A stretch of 64,000 nt of DNA from Triticum aestivum (lineage: Eukaryota; Streptophyta; Magnoliopsida; Poales; Poaceae), in assembly GCF_018294505.1 (NCBI RefSeq), contig NC_057808.1:220936069-221000068 (forward strand), read 5' to 3'. Numbering within the stretch: position 1 is the first letter of the stretch; each line of letters starts with the position of its first letter. Both the position numbers and the translations under genes were made by a program. Below are positions 10,571 through 21,167 of the stretch, in pieces. Below the pieces are notes generated by a model. It made no database searches, was not told the origin of the DNA, and worked only from the letters and a program-made list of their open reading frames with translations.

Positions 10571-11057
10571 GGTAATAAGATCAGTAGTGCTTAAATTTGC
10601 CATCAATGTTTACTTTGGTACTTGAACTTGAAAAATACGTCGAACTGGTTCTAAAACTTGGCAGTATGATTCAAATACTGTTCCAATCACGTACAGATGC
10701 GTACGTGTTGCTGACTAAACGTGGCGCGGGACTCACATGCAGTGTCGGGACGGACTGACTTGCAGAGTATATGTCTCAATGAATATCGGGTCACATGTGT
10801 CAGTCAAAACAGAAAAAAAAAGGGTTAGTTGGGATTCGAACCATGCAGCTCGCAGAACACACGACCCATGATAACCAGTTCGCCCAGGTGACTTTATTGG
10901 GGCGCCCCTATATCTCGCCTTCAGCGAGAGGGGTATGAACCCTCGGTCAAGGGATACCGAGATGCCCCGGCCCAGGACGGCGGGAGGTCACAGCATTCTT
11001 TTTTTCTACGTTTCTGTTTTATTTTATTTTTATATTTTATACTTTAAATATTCTGAA

Positions 11058-11059
<2 letters not shown>

Positions 11060-11102
<43 letters not shown>
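11060..11102. repeat. (AT)n microsatellite
   Basis: About 20 uninterrupted AT dinucleotides follow ATATGTATAT, within the A/T-rich interior of the long-TIR element. Confidence 0.95.
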
Positions 11103-11109
<7 letters not shown>

Positions 11110-11268
11110 GAAAGACTCTATAAAACACAATTGGAAAATGTTAACCAAAGCATTTAGAAAATGTAAAATGTGCATAGGAAAAATATTTATGACGTATAAG
11201 AAAAATGTGTATAAAAATTTGATCATGTATTAAAAATTTGTTAATCAGGCATTTGAACGTTTTTGAAA

Positions 11269-11970
11269 NNNNNNNNNNNNNNNNNNNNNNNNNNNNNNNN
11301 NNNNNNNNNNNNNNNNNNNNNNNNNNNNNNNNNNNNNNNNNNNNNNNNNNNNNNNNNNNNNNNNNNNNNNNNNNNNNNNNNNNNNNNNNNNNNNNNNNNN
11401 NNNNNNNNNNNNNNNNNNNNNNNNNNNNNNNNNNNNNNNNNNNNNNNNNNNNNNNNNNNNNNNNNNNNNNNNNNNNNNNNNNNNNNNNNNNNNNNNNNNN
11501 NNNNNNNNNNNNNNNNNNNNNNNNNNNNNNNNNNNNNNNNNNNNNNNNNNNNNNNNNNNNNNNNNNNNNNNNNNNNNNNNNNNNNNNNNNNNNNNNNNNN
11601 NNNNNNNNNNNNNNNNNNNNNNNNNNNNNNNNNNNNNNNNNNNNNNNNNNNNNNNNNNNNNNNNNNNNNNNNNNNNNNNNNNNNNNNNNNNNNNNNNNNN
11701 NNNNNNNNNNNNNNNNNNNNNNNNNNNNNNNNNNNNNNNNNNNNNNNNNNNNNNNNNNNNNNNNNNNNNNNNNNNNNNNNNNNNNNNNNNNNNNNNNNNN
11801 NNNNNNNNNNNNNNNNNNNNNNNNNNNNNNNNNNNNNNNNNNNNNNNNNNNNNNNNNNNNNNNNNNNNNNNNNNNNNNNNNNNNNNNNNNNNNNNNNNNN
11901 NNNNNNNNNNNNNNNNNNNNNNNNNNNNNNNNNNNNNNNNNNNNNNNNNNNNNNNNNNNNNNNNNNNNNN
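11269..11970. other. Assembly gap (702 N)
   Basis: A run of N. Long translated products spanning it are artefacts of N codons. Confidence 1.
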
Positions 11971-13346
11971 TATTATTCAAGCAATCAAAAATGTTGAAAG
12001 TGCGTATAAAAATGTTGACCATATATTAGAAAAAGATATTGTATTGAAAAAAAATTAAACATGTATTAGAAAAATGTTATTGACATGTACGAAAAGTGCA
12101 GAATGAAAACTAGGAAAGGGAAACCCGAAAAGGAAACAAAATAAATTAAGCAAAAATAAAATAAAAATAAAACCAAAACAGAAATAAGAAGAAGAAGAAA
12201 TAAAACAAACAAAAGAAAACAAAACAAAAAGAAAAAAATTCCTGGAAAACCGGAGAAGAAATAGTGCAAATCCCGTTTCTCTTTGACTTAAGTAGTCTCG
12301 CCTTACAAGTCTGTCACGAACATAAGGCATAGCCGAGTGGCTAGCCAAACTGTCTCTGAACCAGGTGACCTGTGTTAGATCCCCTTGCGCTCCTCCCCTT
12401 CTCTTCACCTTTTCCATGTTCTTCACGCGAAATGGGCCAGCCCGACTATGGTAGCCACTTCAGCGAGACATCCCTACGGTGTCGTTGAAGGTGAGATATA
12501 GTCACCGCGAATTTATTGCCCAATATGCATTGCTATGTTATATCGACCCAAACACACCCGTGGAGTTAAGAGCACTGCACTCGGTGCGGCCCATTTTCGA
12601 TATCTTAGTTGTTTTCTATTTTTTATAAATTATAAAATAATATGTAAACTATAATCACAATAATTAATAAACATTCATATAGTTTAAATATCCATGTAAG
12701 TAAGTAATACTTAAGAATTACTTAAATGTTTTCATATTTTTTGAAACATTCACATATTTAGTAAAATAGTTTTAATATTTGGAATAATTTATATATTCAA
12801 GATGTTAATCTAATTTTCAAGAATTTCGTGTTTTAAAATAATATTCACGAGGTTCTTTTTTGGACTGTTATTGTTTTTATTGCTTTTTTACGTGGCCCTT
12901 CCACATATGAATTCTTTTCATTTCTAAGAAATTTTTAAAAATTATGTACAATAATTTAATAGTATTAAAAATAAATCTAGAATTTTTATCTCTTAGAAAT
13001 AATATGCAGACAAAATAACTTACTTTTATAACTTGTTAATATAGTTTTTAAACCATGTAATTAAAATATATTTTTAGTTATAAAAATGTATATATTGTTT
13101 AAAAAGTGTTCATTTGAGGATCTGCAAGGCAGTCCATCTCAGCACTGCAAGTGGGTCTGAAACCATGTTGGCATGTCTAGTCAGCAACATATACATATTT
13201 ATATGTGATTTGAACCGTATTTGAACCATACAGTCAAGTTTTAGAACTAGTTCGGTGTATTTTTCAAGTTCAAGCACCAAACTGAGCATTGATGGCAAGT
13301 ATAAGCACCACTTGTGTTATTACCGCTTTGAAATGTTAATCATGTA

Positions 13347-13390
13347 CTCCCTCCGTCCCAAATTAAGTGATTCAACTTTGTACTAACTTT
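13347..13390. mobile_element. Stowaway-type MITE end, truncated
   Basis: CTCCCTCCGTCCCAAATTAA preceded by TA at 13345 is the canonical left end of a Triticeae Stowaway MITE. No matching right end follows; the sequence turns into the A/T-rich repeat at about 13391. Confidence 0.6.
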
Positions 13391-14165
13391 TGTATTTAAC
13401 AAAGTGTTAAACGTGTATAAAAAATGTTTTCGATGTATACCAAAAATATTAGAATGTGTATTAAAAACAGAACATAAAAACATAAATTTTTAAAAATATT
13501 GATCATGTAAGAAAAAATTTCGTAATAATAAATTGCAAAAATCTTAAGAGTGCATAAAAATGTTCCTGATAAATACTGAAAATGTATAATGTATATGAAA
13601 AAATGTAGTCATTAAACAAAAAAATGAAAAAAATCATCTATTTCAAAAATATTAACATACAAAAAAATCCTGATGCATACGAAAAGTGTATAACATGTAT
13701 TAAAATTTTGAACATAAAAACATATATTTTCAAAATTGTAAATCGTGGATCACAAAATGATCATCATTATTTAAAAAATGTTCCTGATATATACCGAAAA
13801 GCTACAATGCGTATGAAAAATTAGTCATCAAACACAAAAATTTGAAAAAACTGTTAATCATCTATTTCAAAAATGTTAAACATGCAAAAAAAGTGTTCTG
13901 ATGCATATGTTAAATGTAGAACGTGTATTAATAATATTTGAACAGAAAAACTTAATTTTTTCTAGGAAGTATTGTGTATATAAAAATGTTAATCATATAT
14001 TGAAAAAATGTTAAACATGTATTAAAAAATATTCCTGATTTATACCGGAAATGTAAAATTTGTATGAAAAAGTAGGAATCAAACATAATTATTTTAACAA
14101 GTTAATCATGTATTGTAAAAAGTAGACATGCATTAAAAATATTCTGAATGTATTATTAAATATAA
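13391..14165. repeat. A/T-rich degenerate repeat (AAAAATGTTNATCATGTAT units)
   Basis: Variants of an AAAAATGTT(A/G)ATCATGTATT unit recur irregularly. The same family is seen at 10460-10570, 11120-11268 and 11971-12080. Short ORFs are fortuitous. The class of element is unknown to me. Confidence 0.6.
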
Positions 14166-14600
14166 AAATGTTGACTTACGTTGAAGAAGAAAAACGGTGA
14201 AACCCGAATGAACGAAAGAAAGAAACAAAAGAAACAGCTCAAGAACAAAGAAAAAAATAAAGAAAAAATGTGAAAACCCCCAAGAAAATGAAGATAAACA
14301 CAAAATAAAACCAAAGAAAAAAGAAGAACACTGACCAAAAAGAAGAAAGAAATAAACAACCAAAGAGAATAGAAAAGAAAAGAAACAACCGATAAAAATG
14401 GAGATAGGAATGAAAGAAAAACCAAAGTAAAACAAAGAAAAAAGAAAGGAAAGGAAACACGAGTTGAACCTGGAAGAAAATGTTGAAAAAGACAAAGTAA
14501 AAAACCCCGAGGAAACCCCGTGAAGAAACAAAAAAACCAAAAGAATAATGAAAAGAAACGAAAAGGAAAAAAACACAATCAAAATGCAGCGAGTGAGCGA
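14166..14600. repeat. Purine-rich (A/G) tract on the plus strand
   Basis: About 430 bp with very few pyrimidines on the plus strand (AAAGAAGAAAGAAATAAACA and similar). The complementary strand gives overlapping Phe/Ser/Leu-rich open frames that are composition artefacts. A shorter tract of the same kind lies at 12085-12240 inside the long-TIR element. Confidence 0.7.
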
Positions 14601-15005
14601 CGCTAAGAAACGGGCTGACCCAATACTGTGGAGAGCACGGGAAACATTCAGGCGAGACAGAAAGTAGTCTAGCTATAAGAGATATAGTTCTCACCTTGTC
14701 ATCCGTTGTAGAGGTGAAGACGTGAGTGGTGCAGTGGCCAGGACACTAGGAGCTCCTATTTGACATATTTTGTGTCAAATAGCCTCGTGATGCACACACA
14801 AACCCGTGACTGGGCCGGTCCATTGGTGGCCACTTTAGCAAGCGCACCCGTACCCCTGCAAGGAATCGAACTTCGCAAAAACATAGGACATCCTCGCTTA
14901 GAATCGAACTTCAGACCTCTAGCACGCAAGGAGAGTAGCTAACCAGTGGAGTTTGTCAAACTGTTAGTGAATATTCAGGAGTGCGCATGGTTAAGGATAA
15001 ACCTA
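14601..15005. other. Intergenic, no gene seen
   Basis: Contains a GAGATATAGTTCTCACCTTG segment and GAATCGAACTTC repeats that resemble parts of other grass dispersed repeats. No open frame with family resemblance. Confidence 0.4.
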
Positions 15006-15318
15006 GGCAAACACCGGGTCAGGCTTGTAAAAGCCCGACCTTCCTTTCTCAAGCCCGGGCTCGACCCGAAGCCCGAAATACACTCTTTTTTAAAGCCCGA
15101 GCCCGGCCTGGACATTGTTTTTAGTGTACACATGTGCAAGCCCGGTCCGAAGCCCGAAAGGCTGGCCCGAAATACAAAAAGAGAGAAGCCCGAGCCTGGA
15201 CCGAACTACCTTCTTGGGTACAAAACAAGGCTTGAGCCTGGGCCGAATAGTAAGCCCAGCCCGACCCAGCCCGGGTTTTCTGGGCCAGGTCGTCGGGCCG
15301 GCTGCCCATGCCCGAGTC
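15006..15318. repeat. AGCCCGA/GGCCCGG motif array
   Basis: More than fifteen AAGCCCG, GACCCG or CAGCCCG heptamers in about 310 bp, concentrated in the same orientation, give GC-rich DNA inside an A/T-rich neighbourhood. It resembles arrays found in some plant non-autonomous DNA elements. An ORF at 14946-15332 is a by-product of the repeat (KPG.../KPE... periodicity). Confidence 0.6.
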
Positions 15319-16350
15319 TAGTTAAGAACTAACTACAACACATAATCCGAACACTTATTTGAATTTTTTTTAGATTTGTTTTTGTAATATATAAACAAAT
15401 CATTTTAAAATGACTAATGTTTGAAAATCCAACAATTAATCGAACAACTCGAGGAAAATAGAAATTCCAACTTTTTCTGAAAAGCGTGAACATTTTTTGA
15501 AAATTTTAAGAATTTTTATGATAGTTTTTTTAAAATCCTGAACAGTTTTTAAAACACAACCATTTTTTGAACTTGAGATTTTTTTGAAGTCAACAACAAT
15601 ATAGAAACACTATTTATTTTAAAACACAAACATATTTTAAATACTGAACACAAATTTAAAAGGTGAGCATTTTTTGCATCTCCGATCAATTTTTGAAACT
15701 CTAAACAAAATTCAGAAAAGGCGATTTTTCAAATTTGCACTTTTTAGAATCACAAAGATGTTAATGAATTTGTGAAGAAAAATTGGAAAAAGGAATATTT
15801 TTAAAACTTCTGAACAGTTTTTAAAAAGCGTGAATATTTCTTAAATTCACAAACATTTTTCATAAAAGCTAAAAAAACAAATTTGTGAACAAAATTTGAA
15901 AACGGATTTGTTTGAGGTTTTGAATAATTATGAAAAATACAAACTTTTTTGAAATTTACAAACATTTTTCAAAAGATGCAAACATCTGGGAAAAATAAAC
16001 TTGAAAAAAATTAAAAGACTTGGAAAGAAAAAATGATTAAACAGAAACAGGGAAAACGAAAGTAAAGAAAAAAGAAAAACCTGTTCAGAAAGCTCCTAGA
16101 ATGTTCCCGGAACCCGTAGAAACCAGTACATGAAAGCTAGGCTAAGGATGCTAAATGGGCCAGCCCACTACGTTGCTCCCTTTCTCACTCTATGCAGTTG
16201 ATTGACAACTTGACACAATGAGCATCAATTAGAAAATTATAGGACGGCTTGTGTGCTAGCCTTGGGTTGCGGGTTGAAGACCTCAAAGCGAAAAATGAAA
16301 TGCCATCTCTCCCATGTTGACAGTTTTTTTGTGGGAAATAAAAAGTTTCG
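15319..16350. other. A/T-rich repeat DNA with AACATTTTTTGAAA units
   Basis: 15340-16070 is made of degenerate GAACATTTTTTGAAAAT and AAACACAAACAT-type units without coding potential. 16080-16200 (CCGGAACCCGTAGAAACCAG... GGGCCAGCCC) resembles the tail of a common grass dispersed repeat. Confidence 0.45.
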
Positions 16351-16600
16351 TGGGGGCTTTCGCAAATTAACAGGCCACACGCCCTCGTCTCCACCGTCCG
16401 GTCGCTGACAGCGGGCTTGGCGCCACGCTGACATTCCTAGTCAGCAGCGCAGGCGTACGCAAACGAGATTTGCAAATTAAAAAAATTGAAGGGGTTTTTG
16501 CAAAATAACGAGCCACAAGCCCTCATTTGCGCCGTTCAGCTGCTAACAGCGGGCCTTACGCCACCCTGACATGCGTAGTCAGTGGCGCGGGCGTACGCAA
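16351..16600 (+). repeat. Diverged tandem duplication, 2 x about 111 bp
   Basis: Units 16351-16462 and 16491-16600 share the order: T-rich opening, GCAAAT/ATAAC, GAGCCACAAGCCCTC-like block, CTGACAGCGGGC-like block, CGCCAC(G/C)CTGACAT, GTAGTCAG, GGCGTACGCAA. They differ at many positions, so the duplication is old. Confidence 0.75.
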
Positions 16601-16676
16601 CCGTGATGCATGCCAGAGCCAACTTGTTGCACCATTTATGTATACCATAATTTTTGGCACTAAAGTGACTATTTAC

Positions 16677-16834
16677 GTCAAGTTTCAGCACCAATGATAT
16701 AATTGACTCTATATTGAATAAAGAAACTCTCACTCGCTGGTAGTCATTGATGTTAGTCAAGTTTCAGCACCAATGATGTAATTGACTCTATATTCAATAA
16801 AGAACCTCTCACTCGTCAGTAGTCATTGATGTTA
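16677..16834 (+). repeat. Recent tandem duplication, 2 x 79 bp
   Basis: Units 16677-16755 and 16756-16834 both start GTCAAGTTTCAGCACCAATG and end TAGTCATTGATGTTA. They differ at only a handful of positions. Confidence 0.9.
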
Positions 16835-16889
16835 GTGACATCGATAATAATCGGTGGGGATCTCTTATCTAGTTATGCAATGTTAGCTT

Positions 16890-18412
16890 TCCCAGTTTAA
16901 TTACAACATGGACCTAGCTCAGATCAGGTTGCTTCCAGCGTCCCTCAGAAGCTATGCAGAAAATTAGATTTCCTTAATTTTTAGTACAGTAATTTTTTTC
17001 AGGTGCTTGAGATTTCAAAATGTGCTTTGCACGGCTGAAAATTGTGTAAGTGCTCAAGCAGTACCTTGTTCCTTTATGATCCACTGTCTATGATTAATTA
17101 TCTATGGTCTGAAGCATGTGTTGTTTCAATTGTGCATTTGTATTGCTGTTATTTTTTGGTATTTTGTTATGTGTGTATCTCTCCATCCTCCATACAGCAA
17201 AAAACATACACTCGAATTCCAGAATAAGGTGTCCTTCATTTCATGCTATATATTTTTGCATATGTATGGCATGAAAAATGTGAATTCATTGTGTAAAGTT
17301 CAGATTTAGACAGTTATGGTTGACTGCTAGAAACCCGTTGTTTTTCAGACATGTTGCAACATAGCAGGCTAGAAACTTTGATGTTTGTAAGAATCATATG
17401 AGAGCTTGAGGTAATATTATGACGGTGAGATTATGTTTCTTGTTGCATGCAATAGCTTCAGGAAAACAAAATGCAGAGCCATGATCATTTCGCCGCAACT
17501 CAGTTAAAAGAAACATTATGTTCAATAGTTTTAAGTTTCCATACTATATAGGAGAATCTCTGTAGCATAAGAGACAAACGGAAAGTTAAGGTTGAAGCGG
17601 CACAATTAAGAAGAATTAACTAGAGAAAAAGAAGTTATGGAGAAGATAAGCTACACAATTGTAGTATCCTTTTCTGCATGATGATGGCCCATATTGTTGC
17701 GTTGCTCTGTTTTGTCAGCTTGATGGCAAGTGAGGAATAGTCCAATTATGTAAGTCCCTTCTTAATTTTTACTGAAAGGTTAATGGTGTATGCCTACTTC
17801 TGAGCTGCCATGCAACGGCGCTGTTATGTCTTGAATTTATCCACTGTCAACTTTTATCCTGCAGTCATGGATAAAGTTTGCGCTAGTCATTGCCAGCCAG
17901 GTTCCCAAAACTGCAACATCCAGTCCTTCAGTATTAAATCATTTCACATTGGTGAAAGCAAGTCTTCATCCACCTCCGCTGGTCTATTATCTGTCATATG
18001 CAAAGTAAGTTTTGCATGCCCTTTTATTCTGCTTTGGTTTTATTTTAGCAATTGTTGTTGCATCATTCTATACAATGGCGCTCTAATCAGATGCCTAGTT
18101 ATTTCTTTCCAGCCATCTTACGGCATGATTGCATAATCTAATTTAGGGAGAAAAATAATGTATGCAACAATTTTATATATTTGTCACGAGAATATACAGG
18201 AGCAGGCCCAGAATATAAAGAACGGGCGTTCAAATTCGTAAAATGTTGGATTTTTCTTGAACGTGCAGGAGAGCTGCATGTCAAAAACATATTATAACCC
18301 TTATCATGTCACTGGAAACATTTTGCAGGAGGGTGACAGGGAGGATCTATGCAGCATTCTAGAAAAGATGTTTAATTTGAGAAATTTAGATGTAAGTGAT
18401 AATAAAATCTGA
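16890..18412 (+). pseudogene. Decayed gene fragment with exon/intron structure, product not recognised
   Basis: Several short segments have plant-like splice borders. 17003-17045 lies between TTTTTTTCAG and GTAAGTG. 17865-18004 lies between TTTATCCTGCAG and GTAAGTTTT; its frame starting at ATG 17867 stays open for 46 codons and ends in phase 0. 18329-18391 lies between ACATTTTGCAG and GTAAGTGA; it is open for 21 codons in the same phase (EGDREDLCSILEKMFNLRNL). A further candidate at about 17551-17650 (IRDKRKVKVEAAQLRRIN) contains a stop. The composition is closer to plant gene sequence than its neighbours. I cannot assign a family. It may be a pseudogene or a host fragment carried by a transposon. 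Confidence 0.4.
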
Positions 18413-18527
18413 CGAGAGTATCAGGTAGCCGTCAACATTGCCCACGATAGAGTATGCTGCTGATTGTAGACAGTAGAACTATACTACATTGCTACTTGTG
18501 ATTTGTATCAATCATAAGTGCATAATA

Positions 18528-18610
18528 CTCCCTCCGTCCCATCAGAATATAAGACCGTTTTGCAAGCTAAAACAGTTTGCAAAACGATTTTATATTATGG
18601 AACGGTGGAA
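18528..18610. mobile_element. Stowaway MITE, 83 bp
   Basis: CTCCCTCCGTCCCATCAGAA on the left and an imperfect inverse (GATTTTATATTATGGAACGG...) on the right form an almost complete hairpin of GTTTTGCAAGC/GTTTGCAAAAC arms. The flanks are the TA duplication of the Tc1/mariner superfamily (18526-18527 and 18611-18612). Confidence 0.85.
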
Positions 18611-18612
18611 TA

Positions 18613-19081
18613 GTTCTTTATGCATGTGATCAATTTCAAAACAATTGTTCGTGTAGACTCTGGTAGTATGTTTTATCACTAAGCACTCATGAGTTGCATA
18701 TCAAAATTGCAGATAACTTATTCCTGTCTTTAAATTGGCTCCTCAAAGGGGGAATCCACCTTGGAGATTAAGAGCAGAGAATTTTGGTATGCCCAGTATT
18801 GGTGCGTGCTCGCACATGAACACGTCACCCTGTACCCTCGACGCCGGCGGGGATGCACCACAACTCATGTCGAAGGAGACCTGACCGGAAGCGCGATACG
18901 CAAGTAATCTGGCGTGCGCTTTTGCAGACCCGAAACCCCACGCTCCCGGGAGGGACCCCGTCTAGACGTGCGGCGGCTATGGGCTGCCCTAGGTTGATTC
19001 ACTCGCCCCTAGAGCCTCGAGGATCGCTCGAGAAAGAATAAGGGAAAGATGTAAAACTAGGGTACAAAGAGATGGGTTTTG
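18613..19081. other. Unclassified sequence, possibly an old LTR fragment
   Basis: 18770-19070 is GC-rich (GGACCCCGTCTAGACGTGCG... CTAGAGCCTCGAGGATCGCT) and resembles the leader or LTR of a Triticeae LTR retrotransposon in reverse orientation. No terminus is visible, so the class is uncertain. ORF 18853-19041 has no supporting features. Confidence 0.3.
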
Positions 19082-19242
19082 CCGCATTGAAGTGGGTTGA
19101 CCACCCCTTCGCTTGGCCTGGTCGCGGCTATTTAAGTTGTGCGTCGGCGACGCATGGAGCCGCACTCCCCCTCCCTGAGCATCATCCTCCTCCCCCTGCC
19201 TGTCACCTCGTCGAGCCCTTCCTCCTCCCAGAGCCTAGCGGT
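19082..19242 (+). promoter_or_regulatory. Promoter and 5' leader of psi-KxExxSP ORF copy 1, cut off by the copia insertion
   Basis: Sequence from GCCGCATTGAAGTGGG onward matches the region ahead of copy 2 (about 32008-32157), including a TATA box (CTATTTAAG, 19138-19146), CGTCGGCGACGCA and a C/T-rich leader (CTCCCCCTCCCTGAGCA). The leader stops at the copia target site GCGGT. Its coding continuation resumes at 28902. Confidence 0.6.
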
Positions 19243-20111
19243 TGTTGGAATTTGCTAGTGGGCCTTTGGCCCAAAGCCCAACTAAAATTCTGAAATTCTC
19301 TTGGCCCATTCATGCACACATGTGAGTGGTATGAATATTTAGTCCCACCCCGGAAGTTGAGTGAGACTTGCACCTATTTATAAGGTGAGCTCTTCTACCA
19401 CTTGTATGAGCATGAGAAGAGGAGACCTACACGCGCGCTCCTCCTCCTCGCCTCGCCACGACGTGCCGCGGGTTGCGAAAATGAGCCGAGCCGAGGACAA
19501 AGCTATGCACGTTGTCTATATTTTTACTGCTCGGGGAAATTAATTTCCTTTGGATCGCGACGACTCGGACATGGGGTTTACTCCCACGGCCTACCCGACC
19601 CGCACTATATAGTCAGACAGACGTCTACCCTAGCCGCCGCCGTATTGTATGGTTTCGCACCACCGTTCCAGATCATTGCGCCGCCACGCAAGTCTTCTCC
19701 ATCCCTCCTTTTGACGTGCACCGCAAGAAGGGACAGCAGGCCTCCGGAACCCCGCCTCTCGTGATCCTGTACGGGAGAGGGGCGATCAGGTTTTTGGGGA
19801 GTGCACTCGCGCGACTGCTGGCAGTGACGACTTCGCCAACGACGACTTCTTCCCCGACCTCGGCAACCTCATCCTCAACGACATGGGCGATAACATCAAC
19901 GCCGGCGGTGCTGCTCCCACTGCACCGTATGTGATTATATCCTTCTTGTTCGAGATCGTGGTAGAATTCATGTTTCTAGTATGTGCCCTAGATGTGATTT
20001 GTTCATCTACTATGATAGTTCGCATGATTAGTTTAATCTCTGCTAGTGCTGTCAAGATTTATCTTCTGTTTATTCGGATTAAATCTCGTAGTAATTTGCT
20101 AATATTTCAAC
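19243..20111 (+). repeat. Copia 5' LTR
   Basis: Starts TGTTGGAATT and ends TTTCAACA; 869 bp. A TATA-like CTATTTATAAGG sits at about 19375-19386. The sequence straight after the LTR (ATCCAAAATCCTGACTATAC) lacks the tRNA-Met primer-binding site expected in copia elements. Confidence 0.9.
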
Positions 20112-21138
20112 AATCCAAAATCCTGACTATACGCAATTTACTCCGAGTGGTTTTCCTGCGCATCCGAAGCCGCCTACCTTTAAGGGGGTGCAATATAAGA
20201 GGTGGCACACGAGAGAAATTTACTGGTTCCAGACCATGTACTGCTATGACGCCACCAAGGGCAAGCCCGAGGGCGATGTTAATCCTGCACAACAGGAAGC
20301 TTTTGAGAAGATCGATACCCTCTTTAAAGGTGCCCTTCTGAGTGTTCTTGACAATTCCATTGTGGACTCGTATATGTCGTTTGACAACGGCAAGAACATG
20401 TGGGCTGCGCTCCTGGCCAAGTTTGGGGCCTCGGACGCCGGCAGCGAGTTGTATGTCATGGAGCAATTCTATGACTACAAGATGACTGATGAGCGCTCTG
20501 TTGTCCAGCAAGCTCATGAGATACAGTCGCTCACAAAAGAACTTGAGTACTTCAAGTGTGTGTTGCTGGACAAATTTGTTGCCGGAGGCATTATTGCCAA
20601 GCTTCCACCTTCGTGGAACAATTTTGCTACTTCCCTGAAACACAAGAGACAGGAGTTTTCCGTTTCGGATCTCATTGGTACTCTTGATGTTGAAGAGAAG
20701 GCGAGAGCAAAGGACACACGTGCTCGAGTTGCTGAGGGAGCTTCTAGTGCCCACATGGTATGGAAGAAGAACTTCCAGCCCAGCAAGTTCAAAAACAACA
20801 AGAACAAAACTCAGGGCAAAAGCAAGTTTGATACAAAGAACAAGCCGTCACATTCTACCAACTTCAAGAAGAATTCTCATAAGAAGGGGAATGGATTTTG
20901 CCATGTCTGCGGTGATCCTAATCACTGGGCCCCAAAGTTTCCTAACCGCTTTGAGGAGCGCGAACATGAGAAGAGCGGCAAGTCCGCTAATGTTGTCATC
21001 GGTGATACTGATATGAAGGAATCTGGGTACGGTATTCTTCCTACCATCCTTTCAGTATTTCAATCTCCTGATTGTTTAATTGACACCAGTGCCAATGTAC
21101 ATGTTTGTGCTGACGCCTCCATGTTTTCTTCTTATTAG
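20112..21138 (+). pseudogene. Copia gag with start of protease, broken
   Basis: A long frame runs without an ATG directly out of the LTR, through the gag core (WFQTMYCYD... YDYKMTDERSVVQQAHEIQ, UBN2-type) and a Lys-rich linker. A CCHC-type zinc knuckle follows (CHVCGDPNHWAPKFP), in which the last Cys position is Phe. Next comes the protease start (CLIDTSANVHVC, where the family has D-S/T-G/A). A TAG at 21136-21138 stops the frame. Gag packages element RNA in cytoplasmic particles. The lost gag start and missing primer-binding site imply a deletion after the 5' LTR. Confidence 0.85.
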
Positions 21139-21167
21139 GTCACAGGGACTTCTCCCGTGCTGATGGG

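Larger units (their letters stand above)
10571..13324. mobile_element. Long-TIR DNA transposon (Mutator-like candidate) containing gap 2
   Basis: The left arm 10571-10790 and the right arm 13110-13324 are inverted copies about 200 bp long. Both start GGTAATAA on their own strand and share blocks such as TTGCCATCAATG and TTGAACTTGAAAAATAC with moderate divergence. Long TIRs of this kind are typical of Mutator-like elements. The possible target duplication (TTTGAA core on both sides) is not convincing. No transposase is visible in the readable interior; 702 bp are missing. Confidence 0.55.

Noticed and set aside
11141..12029. Long open frames across 11141-12029 on both strands
   Set aside because: They consist of N codons from the assembly gap with a few real residues at each end.
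14133..14694. Phe/Leu/Ser-rich minus-strand frames suggesting membrane proteins
   Set aside because: Three overlapping frames of the same composition arise from the purine-rich tract; no start context, no family resemblance.
14946..15332. 128-codon ORF with KPGP/KPEP periodicity
   Set aside because: Periodicity follows the AGCCCGA DNA motif array and is present in more than one frame.
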